The notes beneath the pieces are model-generated. The model was not told the DNA's origin and made no database searches. It worked only from the letters and a program-made list of their open reading frames with translations. DNA of 64,000 bases from Fragum whitleyi. Taxonomy: Eukaryota; Mollusca; Bivalvia; Cardiida; Cardiidae. The number at the start of each line of letters is the position of its first letter. The first letter of the stretch is position 1. This document shows positions 33,541-44,760 of this stretch, piece after piece. The stretch lies in assembly GCA_948146395.1 (NCBI GenBank), contig OX411544.1:35298457-35362456 (forward strand), in the 5' to 3' direction. The position numbers and the translations under genes were made by a program.

Positions 33541-33925
33541 GTTTTACACTAACTACTTAGCCTGAGTGAAGGACCTATAAGCCCTAAATATTACAGGTCC
33601 TTCATGATAACAACAGTGTCCGGCATGAAAACCATGTTTGATTTTCAGCCAATTAAGGGGCAAATTGCAAGGAAAAAATTGTAGGAAAAGAAGAAATTGC
33701 TTTTGACAAGCAATTTCTTCTTTTTCTACAATGTTAACCATATCATAATGCAAATTTTGGTATTGGAAAGGAAATTATATTTCAAAACTGGACAGCTTTG
33801 AAATACTAAGTTCTGCCATAAACTACAGGCCTAAAGGACCTGCAGCATGGTTGCTTCTACCAGTCTTCCCTAAAATCCACAGGTCTCGTGCCCATGGACT
33901 GGTGTTAGTGTCGATCCCTGGGTTC
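33541..33925. mobile_element. Type F MITE copy
   Basis: GGTTTTACACTAACTACTTA GCC ... GACTGGTGTTAGTGTCGATC CCTGG; perfect central hairpin AGAAATTGCTTTTGACAAGC AATTTCT (33676-33735). Confidence 0.78.
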
Positions 33926-34260
33926 CACAGGAATCCTTACTTGTTACCTTAATAATCAGGGATCCCTTACTTCATTAATTGGGGGGGGGGGGGGGGGTTC
34001 CGAAAATACCTATTGCATTTTATACAGATATAAAGTGCAATGAATTTCCCAGTGTTATGCAATTCTAACCAATCAAAATTATTCATTTTATTGGATTGCA
34101 ATTATCTAATTCTCAAACATCTAAAATTTCATAAACATGGATCCTGACAGAATCCCTTGCTTTGAGCATCAGCTAATGGAAGCCCTACCAAAATTTTGGG
34201 ATCCTAGGAATCGGGGGATACTTTTAGTGTCAAACTCTGAAAGGCTATATTGTATTGTCC

Positions 34261-34665
34261 CCGAGGTTTGCCACTAACTTCTGTGAGTAAACTCCCAACT
34301 TTTGAAATCAAGGAGTCCAAACATAAAGTAGGGAGTCCGAATTTTGTACTAGGGAGGAATTATTGTGGAAACAAGAAATTGCTGTCTCTTTTTCCACAAT
34401 TATTCCCCAACAATCATATGCTGGCATTCCTTTCATAATTACTAGTTACAGTTGCACACAAATGTTGCTGCAAAAAGCTCAATTGTTAAAAAGATCTAAA
34501 ATTTTGACAGATGAATTGAAAGGGATACTCTTGCACATTGATTTGTCAAATATTCTAAGGTTCTCAAGGGGACTATTGGACTCCTTACTTGCAAAATGAA
34601 GGAGTCCTGCAAGGATATAAGGAGTCTTGGACTCCTGGACTCCCCTTAGTGTCAAACCCTGGTCC
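34261..34665. mobile_element. Type E MITE copy
   Basis: CGAGGTTTGCCACTAACTTC TGTGAG ... CTGGACTCCCCTTAGTGTCA AACCCTGG; hairpin remnant at 34363-34405. Confidence 0.75.
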
Positions 34666-35194
34666 CTCAATCGCCAATCGGTCTCCTTAGTATTCTGAAA
34701 GAAGGATCCAAACAAACCCTTTGAATTCAGAACAAACAGATCACAGGAGGACTTTGATCTGGAACCACAATGTTTGATTGTTACAGGGTTCCCAGTAAAG
34801 TTGGGGGTAAAGATGCGTATTTTATAGTATGCATGTATCCCTTCTATATAACACAAAAGGCTGGTTGAAAGAATTGGGGATACAACCTTCAATTTAGGGG
34901 TAAATCACCCCCATTTGGGTTTTTTGGGAGCACTGCTGTTATTAAGCCTCACTTGGACTTATTAATCAGGGGTCGACAAAAACACCAGTTCTCGGGCCAG
35001 AGACTTGTAAAATTTGGGGAGGACTGGTACAAGCTGTCATGTTGCAGGTCCTGCATGCCTGTAGTCATTGGCCAATATTATTCCTATCAATGATATGCCT
35101 TTCCTGTGTTTTTGCACAATGGACATTGTCCCAAAAAAATTACAGATGTCCCCAGTCACTTAAAGCCATGGTAACACTGTCTCCTTGGTTCCAT

Positions 35195-35545
35195 AACCGT
35201 AGCAGGGGTGAGCAAATATGTTTTTTTTCCAATTGTCCAAGGACAAGTAAAAGTTGATTTCTCCCTTGTCCAGGATCAAAATTAACTTGTCCTTAAAGAA
35301 ATGGAATGATAATTATTGAGAAAACATTGTTTTTAATGAAGAAAATGCTGTAACCCAGCATTTTCTTCATTAAAAACAATGTTTTCTCCCCTTTGGTACA
35401 AACAATAGGATGACTTTTCTCCTAGATCCTTTTAGTACTATATCAAGATTTGCTCTGGTTTTTACTTGTCCACAGACAAGCTGCCTAGAAAGATGTACTT
35501 GCCCGTAAGTGAAAAAGCCAATGTCAGACAAATCGGGCATGGGAA
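35195..35545. repeat. P4-type element with a central perfect hairpin
   Basis: Central hairpin 35326-35388: GAAAACATTGTTTTTAATGA AGAAAATGCTG / CAGCATTTTCTTCATTAAAA ACAATGTTTTC, loop TAACC. Flanks carry CTTGTCC.GGACAAG motifs as in the 8.1-kb copy, supporting one family of about 300 bp. Confidence 0.7.
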
Positions 35546-36049
35546 TTCCACATCCCTGACCATAGTACCTAGATTGAAAGTTTAATTCATGATCAATATT
35601 ATAAAATTATCCCTCTCTTTTGTTTTCTGACCATGGGAATATTGTCTCTTTACTCCCAAAAGCTTATAATTATTACTCCATTGAGTACTTTTCCATGCAT
35701 ACTCAGATTTTCATCACTCAAAGAAAAACAATAAATTGCTAAAACCCCCTTTTTTAGCAACAACGCACAATACCTCCATATTTGAGACCCAATCTCCCTT
35801 CAAAAATGTCTTAATCTCCCTATGAGTGCCCATGGCGATATCACATGTAAGAAAGTATCAAGTAGGTATCGGAATTGGTTAAATTCTAACGATGCCCCAG
35901 GGAAAGAATGACTAACAATTTTAACTTAGGGGCCCAGACTTTCAAAATTTAATATTTAACACTAGGGGTATAGGCATTCTCTCAAAAAATCTAGGGGCCC
36001 AGCCCAAAATCTAGGGGCCATGGGTGTTGGGGCCCCTGCTAGTCTTTTT

Positions 36050-36130
36050 TCCCAGTGCCTGGCTTACTCAGTGCAGCCCAATGTTAGTGTTCAAGGGGCA
36101 TAGGTTCGAGTCCAATGCCAGGCACATCAT
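36050..36130 (+). mobile_element. tRNA-like sequence, degenerate SINE head
   Basis: GCCTGGCTTACTCAGTGCAG ... GGTTCGAGTCC ... GCCAGGC pairs as acceptor and T arm. A second scrap with TGGCTAGTTCGGTTGGTAGA GC lies at 36548-36615. Both are too decayed to be genes. Confidence 0.5.
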
Positions 36131-36742
36131 TTTTACTTCAATGGTGTCAGAGAAAAACGGAGAATGCTGGATTTGGACCATAGGCATTTGAATACAGGAT
36201 TTTATAAGAGCATACGTTTATTACTATAATAAAGTAGTGCAGTCACCATTTCCTAAGGGAATGGATGTTTTTTCAATCAATTTGGTACTCATTTCTCACG
36301 AGTAAACTCGTACTGTGACGGAAGCCAAAGATGCTCGTAAAATCATCTGTTCCCTTAAAAATGGCAGCTGCAGTACCTAGTGTATTATTATTTATTTAAT
36401 TTAAAACTAGAGAAATTGGTAAGTTGTTATTAAACCCCACATCCAAGTGCCTATGGTTTAGCCATTTGGGAGCAGAATGGGACCAGCTCCAATTAATTAA
36501 AAGGAAGAGGAGTGTAGTGATTGACAGAGAGAAGACTGGTGACCAGGTGCCTGGCTAGTTCGGTTGGTAGAGCCCCTTGCTAGTATTCCCCAGGTTAAGA
36601 CCCATGTTGGACACATCATTCCGCCCTTATTTACTCTGAGACCTATGAAATCGCACATAACAGTGGAGCCAACTTATTTGTCGCCCAAACAGGTCCTGTT
36701 TTTGTCGTTTTTCAGCCAGGCCTCAATTAGAACCCAGGTCCT

Positions 36743-36863
36743 ATGTTCCTGCTTGAAAGATGTTGCATACCATTTTCAAATTATACCCTGCTTTGCGCAT
36801 GCACAAGCGCACAAAATAGGTTGAATTTGAAAATGGTTTGCTTCATCTTGTCAGCCGAACATG
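36743..36863. repeat. P2 palindrome nested in a TIR element
   Basis: Outer ends ATGTTC and GAACAT; inner arms CATACCATTTTCAAATTATA and GAATTTGAAAATGGTTTGC, with core CTGCTTTGCGCATGC. More diverged than the 60.5-kb copy. Confidence 0.75.
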
Positions 36864-36866
36864 TGG

Positions 36867-37122
36867 CTGAGGTGCGTTTCTTACATTAAGATTCTTCAGA
36901 ATCTCATTAAGATGTAGCGTTTTTTAGATTAAGATTTCAAAGTGGCTTAATAAGAATCTTAAGATGTCTTAGTAAGGAAACAAGGATGGTTTTGCTTTTG
37001 CTTAAAACAAGTAGCCTTGACGTCGAATGTTTTCACTCAATTTATTGTAAATTGTTTCTTATGACGTCTAAATAATCTCATTTAGTAGAAAGTTTCTTCT
37101 TGATGTAAAAAACGCACCTCAG
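36867..37122. mobile_element. MITE with CTGAGGTGCGTTT ends, nested
   Basis: CTGAGGTGCGTTTCTTACAT TAAGA at the left, TCTTGATGTAAAAAACGCAC CTCAG at the right. Confidence 0.75.
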
Positions 37123-38043
37123 GTTTCTAATTGTGGCCCGGCTGAAAAACAGGACCCATTCGGGCGACAAATAAGTTTGCCCAGGGCCCTGCTAAGAAGA
37201 TATTGAGAAAGAGACTGTAAAATACAAATCGATATATATCAAAATGAATCAAAGGAGGGGGCAAAAGAGGGAAAAGAAACCTAAGACACATTTTCAAACG
37301 CCATGGGCCAAATTCACGATTGACTTAACCACCATTCACCGTTTTAGAAAAAATAAAGATTTTGCGTGGGACACAGTATATGGTTCTCAACAAAGTATAT
37401 TATTTATATATAAGAACTAGTAACTGTTCTTAAAATATATATAATTGATGATTTAGAAGCTATGATATCTGTTAGAACGGCCTCATTCATTCAAGAAACA
37501 GTGGGGAAAGATTTTACCACGACACCGTATATGGTCAAACCCAACTTTCTCTTTGGATATTTATCAAAAATTAACAGTCCGTGGGTTAAAAATAAAACTG
37601 ATATGAACATATAAGTATATACTGAAATCAATGTTTACCTTATTGTGTTTTAGTTCAACTCATTCCTCTAGAAATCCTCCCTGGGATAGCAGTTTTACTT
37701 ACGACGGACAGGGATAAAACGGTGACTGTGGGCGAAATCTATTTTTAGACATTAACTGTCACGAACCGTCAACAGCTCAAGCTGTGCCAGCTGATGCATA
37801 TGAAAATCAACTCTTCTTGCATAGATTATATAAAATTCTATCAAAATAAATTAGCAGAATACAAAGATACTACCATACCTGTTTTAATGAAGATAGTCAT
37901 TAGTCAGAATGGGAAAGCTTCGTGACGTCATGACTGGCGGCGCGGCAAAGCCAAGTTGTGACACGAAAATACATAGGAGGGTAATGAGGAGTTTTACCGC
38001 ACCCAATTTTGAATTTCTGTCCGATATATTAGAAATCATAATT

Positions 38044-38530
38044 AAAATACAACGGTAATGATGCCAGTGAAGCTTCCGGCCATTGCAGTCAATGCACGGA
38101 CCCTTATATCGACAGTCCCTTATCATTGAAAATATGGACTTTGAAGACTGTCGAAAAGATGAAAGAAAACAAGACTTAAATGAATAAAGAGACTCATACA
38201 TTTAGTTAAATTAAGAAATCTAGAGGGAATGTAGCCCCCTATACCTATACTCAGGTAGCCTATAAATGAAAATACAACGGTAAACGACGGTAATGATGCC
38301 AGTGAAGCTTCCGGCCATTGCAGTCAATGCACGGACCCTAATATCGACAGTCCCTGATCATTGAAAAAAGACTTTGAAGACTGTCGAGTTAAAAAAAAGG
38401 TTAAAAAAAAGGAGAAAAAAATGAAAGAAGACGGCAAGACTTAGATGAAAAAAATACTCATACATTCAGTTAAATTAAGAAATCTAGAGGGAATGTAGGC
38501 CCCCTATGCCTATAATCAGGGAGCCTATAT
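38044..38530. repeat. Tandem duplication, period ~225 bp
   Basis: ACAACGGTAATGATGCCAGT GAAGCTTCCGGCCATTGC and AAATCTAGAGGGAATGTAG occur in both 38044-38264 and 38269-38530; the second copy has extra A-rich sequence. Non-repetitive elsewhere in the window. Confidence 0.85.
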
Positions 38531-38779
38531 GGACAACACATTGATGTGCTGATAATACGGTTACAAACTGTACTGGCTAAACATGCGCACTTAAGAAAGT
38601 CAAGTACAAAATTCTTACAAGGAGATCGCATTTACACTATAAATTAATACACGATTAAACTAATGTACCATTTTGGCTATGTAAAAGATATTTCATCTAG
38701 AACAAACATTTCACAAAAACTACACAATCCGGCGATGCACATAGGCACCGTCGTGTTTTCTGACTCTCCTGTATGAAAG

Positions 38780-38845
38780 TAAAAAAAAAAAAATAGAAAA
38801 ATAAAAGAAGAAAATAAAAGACAAAAAATAAAAAATAAACATTCC
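38780..38845. repeat. A-rich low-complexity tract
   Basis: AAAAATAAAAG-type units; the minus-strand frame across it is low-complexity Phe/Tyr/Leu and not a gene. Confidence 0.8.
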
Positions 38846-39719
38846 GAACCGATTGATAATTCATTGGGCTATCCATCACGTGAACTGTTTCAACCATGCT
38901 AACGTCATAAAAATCGGCGACGACGCCAAGCCGGCGATTCCCAAATTTCACCGAACGATTAGTAAAAATTAGCGTCGACCGGACGCCGACGATATCAGGA
39001 CAAAGTATTTATTTTGGTTCACTTAAAACCGGTGATGTCTTATTTCTTGACCAGTGATGAGGCAGAAATGGCGTGTTCGATTAAACGTAGCGTGCTGACG
39101 AAAAGCTGCCATCACGGATTTAGTTCATCTGCCGGTGATGCGTCGCCGAATAGTTACAAACAAACAGAACGGAAGTCAGGGCGACCACAAGCTATTAGTC
39201 GTCCGCAATATCGACTACTACAAGTCTCAAAGACATCGCTAATTATTGGCAATTAGTCGGCAGGTTTTACTTATAAAGACATAACCCATCGATGCATCGC
39301 CGATCTCAGAAAAATACACTATCTAATCGGCCGATGCACCGATTAGTCGCCTGTGACTAGTCGCCGATTTGATCACTGATTCCTCAAAAAGAATTCGGCG
39401 ACCGCAGAACTGCCGAAGTGTCGTAGAGTATACGTGGCACTAGCTTTATATTAGAAAAGTGGAGTGGACGGAGGACATTCATTTCTAGTCACAAGTCCAC
39501 ACATCGCCTTTATCCTATATAGATCTATTCTTTGTTGATCGCTTTCCTGGTGCGTATAAATTTCAAAATCCTAGTTACGCCTGTTAATTTTAGACCAACT
39601 TTTACTGTCGTGCAGTCAGATCTCACCCTATACTGCATGCTTTCTGTTGAACTATTTTTGGGATAACTTGAGTAGTTCTAATTAACTTGATGTATTAAAA
39701 TCTGACTATATTCAGAGCT

Positions 39720-39980
39720 TGCGTTTGACCCTTAAACCAGGGTTTTGACTTACAGAAATCCAATTTTGACCCTCAAGAATAATCTGCTAGGGGTCAAAAT
39801 GACCAATTAATTTTCTAGTGGTTTGTGTTGTTTCAGTCAGACAGATCACTTTAAAGACTGAAAAGTTTTCACGTTTTACTCTTTTTTCCCGTTCAAAACC
39901 AGTTTTGACCACCAGAATTTTATGGTCAAAGGGTCAGTGACTCCCTAATTTAAAAAGCTAGCACACGCCCTGAATATTTC
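39720..39980. repeat. CAGGGTTTTGACT-type repeat, copy 1
   Basis: ACCAGGGTTTTGACTTACAG AAATCCAATTTTGACCCTCA to TTTAAAAAGCTAGCACACGC CC; sister copy at 54064-54435 with the same ends. Confidence 0.7.
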
Positions 39981-41965
39981 TGAAGAGAAGGATCGAAAAG
40001 CCCGATTGTTTTCTTGGGAACTGAATAACAGTTAAATATTACACATTTCAGATACTTTGATTTTGATTGTGTCCATCGAGATTGGAATATTCTGAATGGC
40101 TGACAAGTTAACTATCTTATTCCTCCATGAAAATAATTTTGATTACACGGGTATTTAGTAAGCTTTCACAAAAAGTGGTCCCGTAAGAAATATGTTTCAT
40201 CATAGACTGGTATACCTGTCCCATCTACGCTACCCTCCGATACTGTATGGATAGATTGAGACAGGCTCGCCAGACAAGTTTCATCATTGACAAATATTTA
40301 CCTTTTTATTCATGATATAAAGTTATGAGATAATTCGTGTATTCATACAATGTGATAAGATCTTTTTAAGTTTCATACCCCAATGACATCAATGAATAAT
40401 CTCTTCATCACTTAACAAGAATGTGGTGTTTTACAGCTTATCTGGTAGTGGTTTTTTTCTAATTTCATTTTTCTTTCTATTTCGCTGAAGGACTTCTTTA
40501 AATGCGCGAATAGGTATATATCATTAGGGACATAACTCGAAATTCCGTCTATTATTGTTTGAGCACTCCGGTCTTGCGTTGACAAAATAATTTTCAAGGA
40601 CATTTTTCTTGTCGGATCGACGAAGTATAAAATCGGACAAATGGCGAATACATGCGCAGGGTCGCTTGATGAGAGAAAGCTGTAATTGCAAATCCGTCCA
40701 TAATAGTAGAAATTGAAATTTTTACAAAGGCCCCCCCCCCTACTTCTGTCGGGGTTGACTACTGGACAAATGGATAATATGATTTTATATGTGACCCGTC
40801 ACTCGAAAAGTGACAATCTCTGAACTCTGTAAAATGAATATTTGAAAAAGAGATTGGGTCCAGCATATGTCAACCTGAGATCGCATTTCAAAAATTCTTT
40901 CACTGGAAGGTAGATTGATCATTCTAGATTCAGAAAATAAGAACTTTTCGAAAAGTCTCGACCCTAGGCAATCCGCGCAGTCTGACTAGGGTCGACACTT
41001 TAAGCACTACCAAGATGGTCCCTTTTCGTGTGACGTGTCACATATAAATTGGCGTTTAAAAATAAACCGGCGGGTTATAACAAGATAAATCTACATATTG
41101 GTCAAATAAAGTGAAACTTGTTTTAAGCGACCACTACAGGGACCACCAAAAATTGGTCGTTAAAGAAAATAGCCGCGTAATACACCTTGTATTTACAAAT
41201 AAGAAACACACTTTTTGATATAATATTCATATTATTGCGAAGTTCTCAATAACCCTATGTTGTTAAAATTCATTCGAATCTTGTTAAGTTTTAAAAATAC
41301 AAGAGTCATTTTTGGTGGACGTTTACGTTTACCAGTGTTAATACCGCGTAAGAACAATCTCGTCAGATGTTAATAGGTTTTCTAAACAGTGGTGCTCATT
41401 TAGATTCAATTTACTCTTTTCAAGAACTGTATCCGTCTGACAAATATGCATTTTAAAAATGGAGTGAAACAAGGAATCTTTATAACTTGTTGAAACCTCA
41501 AAAAAATCTTTTAAGTGCGAAATCAAATGCAAATCTGAGATCAGGTGAACGCTTTGCTTGCATAGAACTGCCTTTAAGGCAGAGTGAGTAATTTGCCCAT
41601 TGTTTCCCAATGGTCTATGGGAGGTCACTCATGAAAACTTGGTGAATGGAATTACTGGAACGGTAACCTCCCCTGACACTTCAAATGTTTATAAAACAAT
41701 GACCAATTAATGGAAATACCGGAATACACATTAAAAAACGATACAGTCCGAGCAGGTAAAGTAAAATATTCAGGTCGGGCGATAAAGGTTTATGCAAAGG
41801 GGCTTTACTTTACTTTTAAACACAACACAGCCAATCTCGTGACGAGTGTTTGCAATTTTTTACGTGTTTATATAAACACTTACCCTTTCTTTCTTTATTT
41901 GAGAATGAAAATCGCGGAAAAAGTAATCATTTTAAAGATTTTTTTAGCTTCCCTTGACACATCGT
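39980..41965. other. Intergenic, no gene seen
   Basis: AT-rich; one TIR MITE at 40788-41046. A 96-codon minus-strand frame at 41338-41628 has no recognisable motif. Confidence 0.5.
40788..41046. mobile_element. MITE with ~24-bp TIRs (TATGTGAC.CGTCAC.CGAAAAG)
   Basis: TATGTGACCCGTCACTCGAA AAG at the left; CCTTTTCGTGTGACGTGTCA CATA at the right. Centre has CGACCCTAGGCAATCCGCGC with a partial complement. TA at both outer ends fits a TA target. Confidence 0.75.
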
Positions 41966-43142
41966 GCTCAAGGTGAGCTCTTGTGATCATTGGTTGTCCG
42001 TCGCCCGTTGTGCGTCGTCAACAATATTAGTGTAGACACTAGAGGCCACAAATATGGACCAATCATCATGAAACTTGGTCAGAATGTTCTCCAGGTCACA
42101 AGGATTAATCCTATTGAAAATGAATAGGATCCGTGCAATATCACGGGAAAAGAGACATAAAAGACAAATTTATTGTTTACGCTTAAGAGGCTACAAATAT
42201 GGTCAAATTATTATGAAGCTTGGTCAGAATGTTTGCCGGATTATAAGGATGAAGCCTATTGAAAATGAGAACTTGGTCAGGATGTTTGTCATGTTACAAG
42301 GATGAATCCTATTGAAATGGAAAGGATCCATGCCATATCGAGGGAAAAGGGATCTTAATGACAATGTTTTTGTTTACACTATAGATGCCACAAATAGGGT
42401 GTGTGTGCATTTCCGTTTATTTATCATCGCTACCGTAGCACATGCCCATATGAGCGACGCCCCCAGAAGACGGTTAGTTGTTACGGGGGAAAGTGCAAGG
42501 ATACATGACGAAACTACTGCTGAGATCCGCCACGGTTCTTTAAAGCAACGTCTCACGGGGCCTCGGTTTAACGTCTCATCCGAAAGACAATTAGTTTCAA
42601 GTTGTAGTGTTAAATCTTCATGAAACTTGGCCAGAATGTTTGTCATGTTACAAGGATGAACCCTATTGAAAATGTAAAGGATCTGTGCCATATCACAGGA
42701 AAGGGGGCCTTTATGATAATTTTTCCTGTTTACAATATAGAAGCTACAAATATGGTCAAATTTTCATGAAACTTGGTCAGAATATTTGTCAGGTCACAAG
42801 GATGAACCCTATTGAAAATTCGAAGGAAGCATGCCATATTACATGAAAAGTGGACTTAATGTCAATTTCCTTGTTTACACTCTAGAGGCCACAAATATGA
42901 ACCAATCTTCTTGAAACTTGGTCAGCATGTGTTTCTTGTCACAAGGATGAACCCTATTGCAATGGCCCGGGAAAGATCCATGCCATATCATGGGAAAAGT
43001 GGACTTAATCACAATTTTCTTGTTTACACTCTTAACAAATCATAAATTTGCAATTATGACTTTTTGCTGGAAAATTTGATAATTATCAATTGTGACAAAG
43101 AAACGAAGGTGAGCGATAAAGGACCATCATGGTCCTCTTGTT
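41966..43142 (+). repeat. Type D dispersed element with ~145-bp tandem units
   Basis: Head AAGGTGAGCTCTTGTGATCA TTGG..TCCGTCGCCCG, tail GAGCGATAAAGGACCATCAT GGTCCTCTTGTT. Units repeat GAAACTTGGTCAGAATGTTT GTCA..ACAAGGATGAA and AGGCCACAAATATGG. One unit is broken by a foreign CpG-rich segment (42397-42612). Confidence 0.8.
42397..42612. other. CpG-rich insert inside the type D tandem element
   Basis: Between CCACAAATA and AATCTTCATGAAACTTGG the expected seven bases are replaced by about 215 bp of much more CpG-rich sequence (ACGCCCCCAGAAGACGG, GATCCGCCACGG, CCTCGGTTTAACGTCTCATC). Reading frames cross it on both strands, but I recognise no protein. Confidence 0.6.
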
Positions 43143-44090
43143 AATCAGATAACACCATAATTTTTATTATGAGATTACGGAGAATCGATTAGCATTTCAA
43201 AATAAGAATAATAACCTAGATCATCTAATTGTCATTTCTTTCTTTTATACCCAATGGATCAGACATTCACTCTTTAAACTACACCCGGCATAATGCCGAA
43301 AGTTATCAAAACCTTTTAATTACATGACTTTGGTTGGCGATCGACGATATATATTGAGAAATGTATTTCTGAAGCAAGATGCGAACTTGGGTCAGGTCTT
43401 TTTCTTTTTTATCGTCATTTTACATGTAAGATTTCCCTTTTCTCAACAAATGAGTATGCAAACAGAAACGTCCACCATCAGTATTTTCAGTACTTTGATT
43501 AATAGTTGTAGACCAACAATGACTACTTTTTAAAACATTTTAATTAATAGAAACAGTCGCTCAAGAAAAATGTTTGCTTAATAGACGTGTTGGCTTGAGC
43601 ACGATTATCCGAATATGCTTAGCCAGAGAGATGTCTTAATCTCCAGTTTTTAAATCGGACTGTGAAGCAGTCCGCATTTATAGTATACCGTTTTCCAGAA
43701 ATCCAGTCTGTTTGACCCACTACATTTTTACCTTTATCTTCTGAGCAATGTGTTCAAACCAAATTATGTGTTTTCAAACACCGAAGAAACGGCCTTTTCA
43801 GTCACAATCTACAAACTTTGTTTTTATCTTATTTACTTTTCGACAGGCTAATACAAAATTTGATGTAATTTTCGCTTTTAGTAATAACTAGTTAGTATTT
43901 TCAGTGTTAATAACAAGATTTTCGGTTCAGTAAAGGAGTTGAAACGTACAATAGGTTAACTGTATAATAAATTTGTAGTACTTACAATATTACTGCTCTG
44001 ATTTTTTTCTCGAACGGTCATTTACCAGTTGTAGGGCTGACAACCAATCAAATTCTGTTATGATTATCACTCGGTCAAAACCCACGCGTA

Positions 44091-44760
44091 AATTCAGACC
44101 ACGTGGTAGATGCAAATGGACATCGTCTGCTCGAAATGTGTCAATTAAGTTGTTTGTCATTGGTCAATGGTCGTCTGCACTCAAAAAGGGAGCGTGGAAA
44201 GTTTACTTTTTGTTCGCATGGTGGAATGAGTACTGTTGACTATGTGTTAACAAATGGAAATAATTTTGTAATTTTGAAATATTTGATTTCAATGAGCACT
44301 CTGATCACGCTCCAATCCTATTTTCAATAAATTCAAATTTGAGTATGAAGAAAAATTATTCAACAACAAATAAACCGACAAAAACATACGATAAACTGAT
44401 ATAGGATAGCAGTAAGAGCGATCTATTTCTAGAACAACTCATGAATAATCATAGAGTGCTGCTAGATTTAATCGATTGGTCAGAAACCAAAGATATAAAT
44501 AGCATAGTTGGCGATTTCACGTGTTTCTTGGGGGAAAATGCATTTATAGTATTTGGGAAAACCCAATGCTTGAAATACAAACATTTTGGTAATCAAAATT
44601 GTAAATAGTTTAATGAAAAATGTTTTGTTGCTAAACAGGCTTTTAAACTCTATAGAGAGAGGAATAATATTAACAGACAAGCTTATAGCTTGGCGCGTGC
44701 TCATTATAACAACGTAAAAAAATCTGCTAAGAAATAATTTAGACTAGCAGAGGGCTATCG
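44091..44760 (+). pseudogene. Decayed LINE ORF2 fragment: end of the endonuclease (EEP) domain
   Basis: VDANGHRLLEMCQLSCLSLV, NGRLHSKRERGKFTF and VDYVLTN match the C-terminal part of LINE endonucleases. The frame shifts near 44285, and the next frame gives EHSDHAPILFSIN with the terminal SDH motif. Stops follow, then FKLYRERNNINRQAYSLARA, like the EN-RT linker of ORF2 proteins, then further stops. No RT follows. It is a separate, older element than the one at 22 kb. Confidence 0.7.

Larger units (their letters stand above)
36669..37180. mobile_element. TIR element (AACTTATTTGTCGCCC) with two nested insertions
   Basis: Left AACTTATTTGTCGCCCAAAC AGGTCCTGTTTTTG..CAGCC, right its reverse complement GGCTGAAAAACAGGACCCAT TCGGGCGACAAATAAGTTT. 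Inside lie a P2 palindrome (36743-36863) and another MITE (36867-37122), leaving only about 120 bp of host element. Confidence 0.75.
37190..39460. other. Relatively CpG-rich intergenic island with a tandem duplication; no gene recognised
   Basis: Contains unusually many CG dinucleotides for this window (CATGACTGGCGGCGCGGC at 37928; CGGCGACGACGCCAAGCCGG at 38914; 38990-39420). A good minus-strand donor (AAAACAG|GTATGG) is at about 37880. Could be a promoter or 5' exon region, perhaps of the SAMD4 gene downstream, but nothing proves it. Frames across it match no protein I know. Confidence 0.35.

Noticed and set aside
36058..36615. Two tRNA-like sequences
   Set aside because: Mismatched T and anticodon arms and missing boxes; SINE-head remnants rather than tRNA genes.
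37884..38201. 105-codon minus-strand frame ending in a hydrophobic segment
   Set aside because: No known motif; half of it lies in the 225-bp tandem duplication whose second copy does not keep the frame.
39014..39256. 80-codon plus-strand frame in CpG-rich sequence
   Set aside because: No recognisable domain and no splice or start context; kept only as an unexplained CpG-rich region.
41338..41628. 96-codon minus-strand frame
   Set aside because: No motif, AT-rich, no splice context; length is unremarkable for this composition.
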